A stretch of DNA of 64,000 bases, from contig NC_132929.1 in NCBI RefSeq assembly GCF_047675955.1, positions 32,046,421-32,110,420 of the forward strand, read 5' to 3'. This stretch comes from Chlorocebus sabaeus (Eukaryota > Chordata > Mammalia > Primates > Cercopithecidae). Position 1 is the first letter of the stretch. Every line of letters begins with the position of its first letter. Under the pieces are notes generated by a model that did not search any database, was not told where the DNA came from, and was given only the letters and a program-made list of their open reading frames with translations. Below, piece after piece: positions 44,936 to 56,002 of the stretch. The position numbers and the translations under genes were made by a program.

Positions 44936-45954
44936 AGAAGTGCCTTAGAGAGCAACCAGCATATGTTACTGACATCTTTGTGTAGGGAAACTTTGGGTTT
45001 TGAAAGTAATACTGGTTAGGGAACAGCCCAGTCATTTGGAGCCACCTCTGTTGAGTAAGTTATGATCAGTCCTGATTTGCATAAAAGATAAAGTATAACT
45101 GTTTAGAAAGAGGATGGTTTTCCAGTGTATCTTATATAGCTGCCTCATTTTGCTTTTCACTTGTAATAGGGGTACTACTTAGAAAAAATATTAATGTGCT
45201 TTTCTCATTTGCTTTTCTGAATACAAGACTTTCCCCCTAGTCCACTAGAAGCATTTGTGTAAGTTTAGTGGTATCAGATGCCAAAAGGCATGTAGAGAAA
45301 GTGAGAGAGTTGATATGCAGCTTTTGATATTCAAAATAGATTTCTGTAGAACGGTATTAGTCCTAAAACCAGACTATTTTCTCAAAACAGGATTTTCAAA
45401 ATTCCTTCATTTCCCCTTGAACATACTAAAAACTAAGAGTGCACATATGAAGAACACAAATAGTTCTCTCATATCACAGAGAAGGCACTCAATATATATA
45501 TTCCTTCCACATCTAGACCAAGCAGTTTATCATTCTATGGTAAGAGTAAGAATATGGCAGAAAAAGAATAAAGGTCAGGAGTGGAAATCTGACCCTTCTG
45601 ACACTAGGAGATAGAAAAAGGGAACAAGAAACAGTAGCCTCCAGAGTTTTTGTTTTTACTCTCTTCTTGGGGCAAAGCATTAGGACAGAATGGTTATGAA
45701 AACACTCAGGTAAACTGAGGCATATACGCATGAAGCTGGGAGAAGTACATCGGAAAGACTGGAGCTTGCTTTTGTTCCTGTGTGAGCTGGTTCTGAGTTT
45801 CAGATTCTTGAAGCCTTAACCGGCTTGGAGTGGACTCCTCTGGCTAGTGAGCCAGATGGACCTAGTTGGAGCCCTGCCTGGTAAGGATTCAGGGGCCGGG
45901 GTCTACAGGACTGACAGCCAAGGGAAGTTGAGAAAGCCAAGGAGCATGTAGACA
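44936..45954. other. Unclassified DNA, no gene seen
   Basis: A 119-codon frame (45255-45614) lacks any recognised domain, and a reverse-strand frame overlaps it. No repeat family is assigned. Confidence 0.4.
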
Positions 45955-46163
45955 GGGAGTCGGCAAACTACAGCCCACGGGTCAGATCCAACTCAGTGGC
46001 CTATTTTTATAAAGAAACACTCATTTGTTTACATATTATCTTTGGCTGCATTTCAGCTGCAGAGTTGGGTAGTTGTAACAAAGACCATATGATCCACAAA
46101 GCCTAAAACATTTACTGTCTGTGGCCCTTTATGGAAAAAGTTTGCCAGTCTCTGCCCTAGACC
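45955..46163 (+). mobile_element. hAT-Charlie MER element (MER3-like), first copy
   Basis: 'gtcggcaaactacagcccac', 'gggtcagatccaactcagtg', 'tttggctgcatttcagctgc', 'agttgggtagttgtaacaaa' and 'tggaaaaagtttgccagtct' match the familiar 210-base 'caggggtcggcaaactacgg ... gaaaaagtttgccgacccctg' element from end to end. The MER number is from memory. Confidence 0.75.
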
Positions 46164-46549
46164 TTATGAAAGTCTACAGAACACGCTGCAAAGAGGCAAA
46201 CAGGGAATAATGCCTTGGAAATCAGAGGAGCCTAAGGATACAGGCAAGTCAAAGAAGAGAAACTCCTTTCCTTAGGAGGTCACAAAACATAAGCTGGTGC
46301 CCACCCACCAGAGCCAAGACACCATCCTGGAGAGAAGCTGAAGGGACTAAAAACTGAACTAAGAAGTTCAAGAGACTGGACATTTTTACCTTGTATTCTA
46401 AAGGGAAAGTTACATTATTTCATTGCATTGGCTTGAATATAGTCTCCAATGGAAGGGTTTATATTTATGAGGAAGTCCAGATCAGTCACAAGTAAAGAAA
46501 TTATATTTGCTCCGAACATAACATAAGTTTTATAACCCACCTACCAATT
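46164..46549. other. Unclassified DNA
   Basis: No repeat or gene is recognised in this stretch between two old repeats. Confidence 0.4.
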
Positions 46550-46740
46550 TATAGATTATGAGACCTGATAGAAACCTTAGAGATAGTTTAAATTCTTCTA
46601 TCATTGTACAGATAAGGAAACAGTGTTCCTGAAAGACCATGTTCCTGTAGATAGATGGAAAATGAACTGAGACTAGAATCCAATCCCCCGATCCAATGGC
46701 TCCAAATACCCAGTATTCAGAGGTGGATGTTTGCTGTTGT
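46550..46740 (-). repeat. MIR3-like SINE, antisense
   Basis: 'agaaaccttagagatagttt', 'aaattcttctatcattgtac', 'agataaggaaacagtgttcc' and 'gagactagaatccaatcccc' match the reverse complement of MIR3-like copies ('..agagatcatctagtccaa..ttttacagatgaggaaactgag..'). Confidence 0.65.
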
Positions 46741-47342
46741 ATCCTCAAGGTACTGGTAGGAAAGAGCATCAAAGAAATGGAGAGAGTTTGATAAAGAAAC
46801 TTCTTATAAAGGTATGGCAAAGGTTTTGGTATACCAGCAGGGAGAGGGCAGTACACCAGGACTAGTGACGTGGGGAGACCTTACCATCCAGGAACAGGGA
46901 CAAGGGGAGGGGGCCACTCAGAGATAGACCCAACAAGATGGAGAAAGGCAGCTAATTCAAGGTTCTCCCATAGGGAAAAACTCAGGGAAATACATGTCCT
47001 GACTTATTCATTCTCTTTCTATACTTTAATCTTCCTGTTAGTTTATTTCATGTTTCATCCATAATACATGGAAGCCCTACAGAGTAGTCTACAAAATTAA
47101 GCATCGCGAGACACAGAAGAGTGGAAATAGTATCTAGAGGGGAAAACAGAAAAAACTGAGCATCATCATATAAAATAATACCTGGAAGCATGCCTAGCAT
47201 AGAGCAGGCCCTCAAATCTTTTTAAAATGAATAAATGAATGGATGAATTTTACTGTCAATCAAGTCATTCTTATGAACTTTTATGGAATATGAGCTCCCT
47301 GGCTGTAAGTGTTATCAAAGATAGGCTTTGGATGTGTGATTT
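46741..47342. other. Unclassified DNA; possible L2 end near 47180
   Basis: No gene is visible. 'catgcctagcatagagcagg' plus 'aatgaataaatgaatggatg' (47180-47245) resembles a decayed L2 3' end, sense. Confidence 0.4.
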
Positions 47343-47884
47343 TATTAGATTTCTATTGCTGCATAACAAATCACTACAACCTTAGCAGCTTACAACAACA
47401 CAAATATATTATCTCACAGTTTCTATGGGTTAGGAATCCTGGCACAGGTTAGCTGGGTCCTCTGATCGATCAATCTCACTGGACAGAAATCTGGGTATTG
47501 GCTGGGTCTGGGGTCTCATCTGGAGCTTAAGGTCTTCTTCCAGGCTCATTCGTGTTGCTGGCAGAGTTCATTTCCTTGCAGTTGTAGGACTGAGATCCCT
47601 GATTCCTGCTGGTCGAGAAACAGCTGGGGTTGCCCTCAGCTCCTAGAGGCTGCCCTCAGGTCTCAGCTACGTGGTTCCCTCACAGGCTTCTCACACTTCC
47701 ACTCTCTAGGGCCCACCCACAAAACCTCCCTTTTGATTAACGAAAAGTCCATTGCTTATTCACCTGGATGTGTGATATCCCATCATATTCACAGGTTCTG
47801 CCTGCACACAAAGGGAAGGATTATACAGGGCATGCACACCAAAGGGTGGAATCTTCAGGGCCATTTTGGAATTCTGCCTACACA
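47343..47884 (-). mobile_element. MaLR LTR (MLT1 type), antisense
   Basis: 'agatttctattgctgcataa', 'ttagcagcttacaacaacac', 'ttatctcacagtttctatgg', 'ttaggaatcctggcacaggt', 'tagctgggtcctctgatcga' and, at the far end, 'gccattttggaattctgcct' follow a reverse-complemented MLT1 LTR in order. No internal region or second LTR is present. Confidence 0.82.
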
Positions 47885-47922
47885 AGTGATACAAGTTCTC
47901 ATGCCCTTCTAAATTCCCAGAT

Positions 47923-47985
47923 TTTATTTATTTTATTTTATTTTATTTATTTGTTTGTTTATTTATTTATTTATTTATTTATTTG
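47923..47985. repeat. (TTTA)n/(TTTTA)n microsatellite in Alu tail
   Basis: Pure T/A tetramer and pentamer repeats with one TTTG variant. It grew from the Alu tail, and the target duplication itself ends in TTTATTTA, which may have seeded it. Confidence 0.9.
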
Positions 47986-48263
47986 ATAGAATCTCACTCT
48001 GTCGTCCAGGCTGGAGTGCAGTGGCGCGTTCTCAGCTCATTGCGAGCTCTGCCTCCTGGGTTCAGCAATTCTCCTGAATCAGCCTCCTAAGTAGCTGGGA
48101 CTACAGGCACCCACCACCATGCCCGGCTAATTTTTAATATATTTTTAGTAGAGACGGGGTTTCACCATGTTAGCCAGGATGGTCTCGATCTCCTGACCTT
48201 GTGATCCACCCGTCTCGGCCTCCCAAAGTACTGGGATTACAGGCGTGAGCCACCACACCCGTC
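47931..48263 (-). mobile_element. AluY-like element, antisense, with 22-base target duplication
   Basis: A (TTTA)n-expanded tail (to 47985) is followed by an Alu body ending 'gtgagccaccacacccgtc'. 'ccatgttagccaggatggtc' and 'tcgatctcctgaccttgtga' are Y-type. A 22-base duplication flanks it (47909-47930 and 48264-48285), starting CTAAATTCCCAGATTTTATT. Confidence 0.94.
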
Positions 48264-48289
48264 CTAAATTCCCAGATTTTATTTAAAGT

Positions 48290-49665
48290 AAACAGTTTAT
48301 TTACATCCTGACTCAGAACCCTTAAACTCTAGGGTTTTTAATTTAAAAAAAAAAATCAGGAATATTTCCAGACTGCTTTGTCAGTTCACAGATACGTGGA
48401 GAGGAGGCTGAGCCATCATTGGCTGTGCTTACATTTTAGAACCATTTTTCTGTTGAGGGAGTTTGGTGGATCTGCTGTCATTCATAAGATAGAAAAGAAG
48501 AGAAAATGATTCCTTTGAATTGTGGAAATATGATTATTTAACACACCAACTGCCTTATACATTCTGATCACTTTTTTATAATTTAACCACATTTGCTTGA
48601 CTTCGAAACTTCACAAGCATGGTAGCCAAAAGTCTATAATAATTTGTAGACAAAATCATGAAGAGCAAAACCAAATACTGGCCTTTTGGTATAAAGCAAT
48701 CAAACCAAGATAGCAATAATAACCAAATAATATTTAAACTTAATATCCCTCAACAAAGCATATTTTATGCTTTCTTAAAGGATGTCTGTGAGACAGACGC
48801 AGTCATACAAATGGCCAAATGAAATTATTTTTAAAGATTTTGTTATTTAAAAATGAAGTAAAATTCCTATCTTAAAAATCAACATAGATCTCATACACGG
48901 TGAGGTCATATTCACTGCAGACATTTTTGGACCCTAAGGAGGAATTATTTTCCATAGACACTGTGCATATTTTCTTTGGATTTCATGAGAAAAGATTAGG
49001 TATTTCAACATGCACTTAAAGTTTTATTTCAGAATCTTTGCTGTTCTACCGAGGCCCAGGGAAGAAAGCAGTGGGGAGCAGCAGGGTGGTTTCGGCTGTG
49101 TCCCCGTTAAAGCTGCTGTTTCGGCCTGGACCAATTTCGTTACTGCAATGATCATATTTTGCGAAAAATCCATTAATGGATTCAGTTTGATCAGTGTATG
49201 ATAAAGTGAGGGGAAGAAATTGCGCAGATTATTTTATGAACTCCTCACTTTCCAGCCTTCTCTAACCTCTCACTAACCCCATGCCCTAAAGCATCAAGCA
49301 TGGGAACTCAGGGGAGAGAAGAAAGAAGATGAGGGCAGGGAAAAGACAATGACTGTGGGAAGAACTGTGGAAATTGTGCAGAAATGGTTTTTAACTCTTC
49401 AGAAACTGAATGAACATAAAGTTTTCATGTACAGAGTTAAGAGTATTCACCTGATTCTACCTATTCTCATATCCTAAATACAATCATTTTTATCTAAGTT
49501 AAAAGGAGTTATCACCATTCCATAATGCTGCTATTGACCACTGAAAATAGCTAATAGATTTAAGGAGGCATATGCCACAAAAGTAGATAACTTTTAGGAA
49601 AGAAATTCAGGGAACTTTCTTCTTACGGTATAGACAATTTGCATTGAAAGTTTGAATTGTTCATT
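48290..49665. other. Repeat-poor block, candidate non-coding regulatory DNA
   Basis: No interspersed repeat is recognised over 1.4 kb. Around 49030-49200 the sequence has several CpGs in an otherwise CpG-poor window and contains a perfect 16-base palindrome (49167-49182). A 63-codon frame (49010-49201) across it shows no domain. Confidence 0.35.
49167..49182. promoter_or_regulatory. Perfect 16-bp palindrome with TAATGG/CCATTA half-sites
   Basis: AATCCATTAATGGATT is its own reverse complement. It contains two inverted homeodomain-type cores (ATTA) and GGATT, a bicoid/OTX-type half-site, at both ends. Function is inferred from motif shape only. Confidence 0.4.
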
Positions 49666-49680
49666 AAAAAATGATTCAAG

Positions 49681-49972
49681 CCGGGTGCGGTGGCTCAAGC
49701 CTGTAATCCCAGCACTTTGGGAGGCCGAGACGGGTGGATCACAAGGTCAGGACATCGAGACCAGCCTGGCTAACACGGTGAAACCCCGTCTCTACCAAAA
49801 AAATACAAAAAACTAGCCAGGTGAGGTGGCGGGCGCCTGTAGTCCCAGCTACTCGGGAGGTTGAGGCAGGAGAATGGCATAGACCCAGGAGGGGGAGCTT
49901 GCAGTGAGCTGAGATCCGGCCCCTGCACTCCAGCCTGGGCGACAGAGCAAGACTCCATCTCAAAAAAAAAAA
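49681..49972 (+). mobile_element. AluYRa-like element (Old World monkey lineage), sense
   Basis: A full-length Alu. 'ggtggctcaagcctgtaatc' (A for C after 'ctca'), 'gaggccgagacgggtggatc', 'caaaaaactagccaggtgag' and 'ctgagatccggcccctgcac' are changes I associate with AluYR/YRa of Old World monkeys and not with human AluY. AAAAAATGATTCAAG flanks it (49666-49680 and 49973-49987). Confidence 0.93.
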
Positions 49973-49987
49973 AAAAAATGATTCAAG

Positions 49988-50604
49988 TGACCATCTAACA
50001 CTGAAGATAGAAATTTCATTACAGGACTTGGGGATTTTAATCTTACCTAGAATGTTTCCATGGAAGTAGGACAGGGAGGGCAGCTTCTTACATTCTCTGA
50101 CATCCGTTTTCTCTGACTCATACCATCAAGACCAGCCTAGTTTTCAGTTGGGATTCCATTTGTTTACAATGTATAGAAACCCTTGTAGGTGGGTCAGCCA
50201 ATGGGCTAATCTTTCTAGGGTTAACCAGTCCAGGACTAAAGCAACTACTCAAGGAAGCCATTAAGAACCCACATTCCCACTTATGTCCTTGGGATGTTAC
50301 TTTCATCCTCACAGTCACAAGAAAGCCACCATTTCCACCAGGCACCAGAAGTGGGAACCATGCCCCCAAAAAGTGTTAGCATAGCCACTCCACAAGAAAG
50401 AAAAAGAAAGAGAAAGGAGAAGGGCAGTGGCCAGTGCCAGCTTTATATGGCAAACAATAGTTTTCCTGGAGGCCTCCCCCAAGTTCATTTTCTCTTGCAT
50501 CTCATTAGGCAGAACTGGATCACGTGGTTACCTCCAGCTATAAGAAAGTGACTTTTAAAAAACTGGCACATGGCTGCCACCATCAAAATGGAATTCTGTG
50601 AATA
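49988..50604. other. Unclassified DNA, no gene seen
   Basis: Overlapping frames on both strands (50118-50369, 50294-50551) have no recognisable domain. No repeat is assigned. Confidence 0.4.
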
Positions 50605-50826
50605 TAAGACAGAGGTTGGCACACTTGTTCTATAAAAGACCAGATAGTAAATATATTAGGCCTGGCAGAACATACAGCATCTGTTGCAACTACTCAATTT
50701 TGCCCTTGTAGCCTGAAAGCAGCCATAGGCAATACATGTGAGGCTGCATTCCAATTCAACTTTATTTATCAAAGCAGCCAGAAGGCTAGATTTAGCTTGT
50801 GGATTGCAATTTGCCCACTCTTGATA
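50605..50826 (-). mobile_element. hAT-Charlie MER element (MER3-like), second copy, inverted
   Basis: 'gaggttggcacacttgttct', 'ccagatagtaaatatattag', 'caactactcaattttgccct', 'gaaagcagccataggcaata' and 'attgcaatttgcccactctt' are the same element as at 45955-46163, in reverse orientation. Confidence 0.75.
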
Positions 50827-53127
50827 TGAGAGACAAGGAGAAGGGTACTAGGTAGGCAACGAGCAGGATCTCCCATCCCACCGGCCTGTTTTCAATCATC
50901 GTTCTCTACCCTCCTTTCGCACTCTGCAGTGTAGTTCTTGAACACACAAAGAAAATACAAATCAGCAAACATGGCATTCCACGTTTGGAAGGAATCCAGC
51001 TTCTGGGCTGTCACAAGGCTTGGTTTCTAATCCTTTCCCGACATTGGTGTCTGTGATTCTGTGCAAAGTGAAGCACGGCTACTCTGGTATCTTAGTCATG
51101 TCATTTACTCAAGTGCAAGAAGAACCCACGGTGCCAGAGTCTAGAAGTTACAAGGATAAGTGAAGAAATGGCTGTCAGAAGATGATGAATGGCTGCCTTC
51201 TGAAGTTTTGAATTGGATCTTACAAGACAAAACCGGACAAACCAAGGAAACTTGGTAATTTTCTCTGCTGCAGAGCAGCCACCTGGCAAATATCACATTG
51301 CAACCACCAACCCTTGGCAGGGGTTGGAACAGCAGCTATAATTATAAAGAGCAGGGAGGAGACTGTAAAAATCTCTTCTGAGTGGCAAAAAATTCTGAAA
51401 ATCAAGATAATTACAACACTAGCTCATCCTGATTTGCTTGGCTATTTATAGATGAGAAGAAGCTGATGCACTGAGAGCTTTTTCTTTTTTCTTTTTTTTT
51501 TCCTTCTTTTCTATTTGCATTAAATCCTGTGTGGCTCCTCTCTGAAATGTGTGCATATGCTGAGTCCATGTGAGATGCCACCACTGGCACTTGTCATAAG
51601 AATTAAATCCCTCTCAAGCTTGTTTACAGCTCAGCACTTGTCATACTGCTCCCTTGAGCTTCATGGCTGGTTGGGTTCTTTTTTTTTCCCCAGCTCTGCG
51701 GAAGATTTAATTTCTTTTTTGTTTATGTGTGTACTTACCCTTTGCAGGTGCAGGATAGAAAAAATTGCTGTGCCCAGATGTTTTGAAGCTGCAGTAGCAT
51801 ACATACAGCTCAGATTAAATAGAAAAATTGCATAAGATAAAGCAGGCACTTCGAGTACGGTATTCTACAGGGTATTTGATAAACCTATCATGTTTTCTTG
51901 ACAATAAGACTCTTTAATGTAACTTTAGAAACAGAGGAGTGTTTTAAGGCATCACCAGCTCAACTCATTTGTAGATGATTTTACAATGAGATTTGTTATT
52001 TTTGAGCAGGGCCCATTACATTTACCCCATATTCAACTTAGAAAATAGCTTCCCAGAACAGAACAGTCTGGGAATTGGGTGGAAACACCTATCAAGCTGT
52101 CTCAGCTCATTACTGGATTAGTTAGACCTCAGGGATCTGAGGCCAGATTTTGTCTTAGTTTTGGAACACAGCAAACATAACCCATGCACAAACAACCCTC
52201 TTGCTGCTTGTTGAGCTCTGTGCTAATATGCAAAAGCCCTGCCCAAGCCACAGATGGAAAACGCTTCTGCAGACCCTCAGTTTGGATTTTCATTTACCCA
52301 AGGCAATGGGTTAACCTGTTTTGCACGCAGCAACTGTCAAATAAGATGAAGAGTTCAGCTCAGGAGAAGAGAATAATGCTCAAAATTCTCGACTCCCCTT
52401 CAACAGCCTCCAACAATTGTTTCCCAGTACTGCATGCAGGCAGCTCAGCACCTTTGGCAAACCCTGGATTGTGATGCTCGTTATGAAGGTCTATACAATA
52501 TACCCAGCTCTGCTTTGTGACATAGGCCCTCTGAGGGCCTGGGGAGAATGTTACCATATTTAGCTTTCCCAGGAGGTGTAGAAGAGTTCCCAACTGACCT
52601 GCTTAAGATGTTGGTTTAAACCAAATCCTTCATCTCCCTTTGCTCATGAAGCTGAACACACACAGTAGAACTGGGAAAAGAGTACCTTAGGCCTCGTTTA
52701 CTTTGTACAGAGGAAAAGGTTCACACACAAAAGAGAAAAAGAGAGGCTCTCACTTTTTAATTTGAGTGCCAGTCCTGGATCCCCAGTTGGGAAAGCCTTT
52801 TATGGTCAGTTCTTGTCCCAGAATTCTGCATCTGCAAGATCAGAGCTTATTAGTATCATCTCTTCATCTTGCTCCCAATACTGCCCCAAAGACTGTAAAA
52901 GTTTCAGACTATACACATGGAAAGGCACATGGCTCTTGCCTAACTATCATAGTACAGGGCTCCGCTAGCACTAAAAGACATATATTCCTCTAGCCATACC
53001 AATCATAGTAAACACTCACTTCATCCCCAAATCCTCTAGAACCTCAGTAGAACATGGAGAATATATTAGAAATCTATATCTCTTGTAATAGACCATATGT
53101 GAGTTACTATTTAGAGTAAGTAAAGAA
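50827..53127. other. Repeat-poor block, no gene seen
   Basis: Over 2.3 kb I recognise no interspersed repeat. A pyrimidine-rich tract occupies 51480-51512. CTATTTATAG at 51442-51451 is a perfect MEF2-type site next to 'cagctataattataaagagc'. Short frames lack domains. A regulatory role is possible but only inferred. Confidence 0.35.
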
Positions 53128-53129
53128 TA

Positions 53130-54303
53130 CAGTCATATGCCACGTGACAATGTTTTGGTCGATGCCAGACTGCATATATGATGGTGGTCCCATAAGATTA
53201 TAATGGAGCTGAAAAATTCCTATTGCCTAGTGATGTTGTAGCCATGGTAACTTCTTAGCGCAACACATTAATCATGTGTTTGTGGTGATGTGAGTGCAAA
53301 CAAACCTACTGCACTGGCAGGTGAAAAAGAATAACACATACAATTACGTGGTGCAGACATAATACTTGATAAAAAACGACTGTGTTACTGGTTTGTGTAT
53401 TTACTATGCTATACTTTTTCATTATTGTCTTAGAGTATAATACTCTTTCTACTTATGAAAAAAAAAGGAACTGCACAACAGTCTCAGGCAGGTCCTTCAG
53501 CAGGTATTCCAGAAAAAGACATTATGATCATAGGAGATGACGGCTCCATGCATGTTAATGACCCTGAAGACCATAAGATGTGGAGGTGGAAGACAGTAGA
53601 ACTGATAATCCTGACCCTTTGTAGGCCTAAGATAATGTGTGTGTGTGTCTTTGTTTTTAACAAAAAAGTTTGGAAAGTGAAAAAAAAACATTAAATAGAA
53701 AAAAGCTGATAGAATAGGATATAAAGAAAGGAAATGTACATCTGTACAATGTGTTTGTATTTTGAGTATTACAAAATAATCAAAGAGTTAAAAAAGTTTC
53801 TCAAATAAAAAAGTTACAGTATGTTAAGGTTAACTTACTATTGAAGAAATAAAAAAATTAGTGTAGTTTCTATGTGTACAATGTTTATAAAGTCTACAGT
53901 AGTGTACAGTAGAGTCCTAGACCTTCACATTTACTCACCACTCACTAACTCAGAGAAACCTCCAGTCCCACAACCTCCATTCATGGTAAATGCCCTATAT
54001 GGGCATGCCATTTTTAATCTTTCATACTCTATTTTTACTGTACCTTTCCTATGTTTACAGATGTTTAGATAGACAAACATTTACCATTGTGTTACAATTG
54101 CCTACGGTATTCAGTACAGTAACATGCTGAACAGACTTGTAGCCTGGGAGCGATCGGCCATATCACATAGCCTAAATGTGTAGGAGGCTATGCCATTTAG
54201 GTTTGCTTAATTACTGTACACTCTATGATGTTTGCGCAACAACAAAATCGCCTAGTGATGCATTTCTCAGAATGTATCCCCATTGTTAAGTGACACATGA
54301 CTG
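53130..54303. mobile_element. Tigger-type Tc1/mariner DNA transposon, non-autonomous
   Basis: The left end CAGTCATATGCCACGTGACA and the right end, read as its complement (CAGTCATGTGTCACTTAACA), are inverted repeats flanked by TA on both sides (53128-53129, 54304-54305). The interior contains 'tggtcccataagattataat' and 'aatgcatttctcag'-type text of Tigger elements. An 80-codon frame (53455-53694) is interior text, not a transposase I can recognise. At 1174 bases it is shorter than full Tiggers (about 2.4 kb or more). Confidence 0.85.
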
Positions 54304-54305
54304 TA

Positions 54306-55261
54306 TTAGGGTCCAAGAGGCACCTTTGGTTTCATAGATCATGACGGTGATATTTATGTTTGTAGGCCATTGACCAATATTGACAACACAACTATCATAA
54401 AATGTAGAGCTCTATTTGTGTTTTCTCACTTTAGTTTGTTCAAAGCAGCCCATTACACACTGATTATTCTCAAAGTAGGAAGCCTATGGATTCTTCAAGA
54501 TAGAGTGGGACATCGTGAATGAAATGTGTTGTTTTTTGTTAGGGTAATTTACTACATCTTTAATAGGGATTATTATAAATAGTTGAAACATATTAACCTT
54601 GTACATTGAAGCCCCATTCAACCATCAGACTATGGGTGCTAGGACCATGGCCACACCAACCTGTAAGAAGGTAGAGCTTAGAGGTGGTCAGCTCCTCACT
54701 CTCAGTGACGTGTGAATCCAGATGATGACATCAGCAGACCAAATAGTATCTGCTCTCCTTTCTTCTCAAAATCTTCACAGCCACATATGCAAACACACAG
54801 GTACATACTTGCTAGATCTAAAAATTAGTTTATGTAAAATACTGAACACTTCTACTGAGAGTCAGATGCATTGTTTTGAGAAGGAGCACAGTGAAGCTAC
54901 TATGTTTTTTTTTTTTTAAATATGTTTATCAGATTCAGTTGAGCCTGGAATAAAGGCAAGAGGAAGGGAGCCTCCAGCTGACAGACTCTGTTAGATCACA
55001 GAATAAAAGAAGCTAGAAAGAAGTCTGGAGACAAAGAGTGCTCTTTAGAGGGATGAAGCAGAAAGGGGACAATGGGACATTCTACATGTACTTTGCCTGT
55101 TTCAAAACTATGTCTTAGAAATTCGGCTAGTAAACAACAGGTTAAAGCCAAGCTAGAGTCAACTACAGGCAACTCTACTGTCTCTGAACCCACAAGTTGG
55201 GACGGGCTAAAGCTTTTAAGATAACTGTTTATTTCTTCTTTTCTATAAGGGTAGTCCGAAT
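54306..55261. other. Unclassified DNA, no gene seen
   Basis: AT-rich, with a T13 run at 54905-54917. No repeat or exon is recognised. Confidence 0.4.
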
Positions 55262-55999
55262 CTGCCTTTCCAGCACATCTCCTGCCACTCCAATCCTGAC
55301 CTAATGCTGGTCCCTTTTCTTGAATACTCCATGCAATTCTGGGCCTTTGTGACTTAGCTCAGGCTGTTTTCTCTCTTTAAAAACTCTTTGTGCCAGGCAT
55401 GGTGGTTCATGCCTATAATCCCAGCACTTTGAGAGGCCAAGGCGGGCGGATCACTTGAGTTCAGAAGTTTGAGACCAGCCTGGGCAACATGGCAAAGTCA
55501 CATCTCTACAAAAAAAATATAAAAAATTAGCAAGGTGCGGTGGTATATGTCCCTGTAGTCCCAGCTACCTGGGAGGCTGAGGTGGGAGAATCATCTGAGA
55601 CTGAGAAATCAAGGCCATAGTGAGCCATGATTGTGCCATTGCACTCCAATGTAGATGTTAGAGTGTGACCCTTTCTCCAAAATAAAAATTAAATTTAAAA
55701 AAAAGCTCTTTGCCACCCTATGTGAAAATCCCTACACGTCTTTTACACCCAAGCTCAAAGACATTCTCTCCTGTGACATCTTTCTTGGGCAGATCAATCG
55801 GTTCCTCCATCGTGTTTCCAGGATATGTTTTACACATTTATTGCCTTGTATCGGGATTGAGTGTTGCTTTCCCATTAAGATGAACTCCCAGAGAGGAGAG
55901 ATGGCATTTAATCATCTATGAATCATCAATGTTTAGTCCACAGTAGGTGCTCCATATATGCTTAATTAACAAATGAATGAATGAATGAATGAATGAATG
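55262..55999 (+). mobile_element. LINE-2 3' region, sense, split by an Alu
   Basis: 'cagcacatctcctgccactc', 'ctgggcctttgtgacttagc', then after the Alu 'cacccaagctcaaagacatt', 'ctctcctgtgacatctttct', 'ccacagtaggtgctccatat' and the terminal 'acaaatgaatgaatgaatga' follow the L2 3' end in order. Confidence 0.75.
55391..55700 (+). mobile_element. AluJ element, sense, inside L2
   Basis: It runs from 'tgccaggcatggtggttcat' to an A-rich tail after 'gtgaccctttctcc'. 'tgagaccagcctgggcaaca' and 'gaggtgggagaatcatctga' are J-like. AAACTCTTTG just before and AAGCTCTTTG just after (to 55712) mark the target duplication with one change. Confidence 0.9.
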
Positions 56000-56002
56000 A
56001 AG
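55971..56002. repeat. (GAAT)n microsatellite at the L2 3' end
   Basis: About seven tandem copies of the terminal L2 tetranucleotide repeat. L2 elements end in short tandem repeats of this kind; here it has expanded. Confidence 0.9.

Noticed and set aside
47923..47985. TTTA tandem array as a CRISPR-like or origin repeat
   Set aside because: It is an expanded Alu tail bounded by the Alu target duplication, with no spacers.
53455..53694. 80-codon frame as a possible domesticated transposase
   Set aside because: It is short, lies inside the Tigger-type element, and I recognise no catalytic or DNA-binding motif in it.
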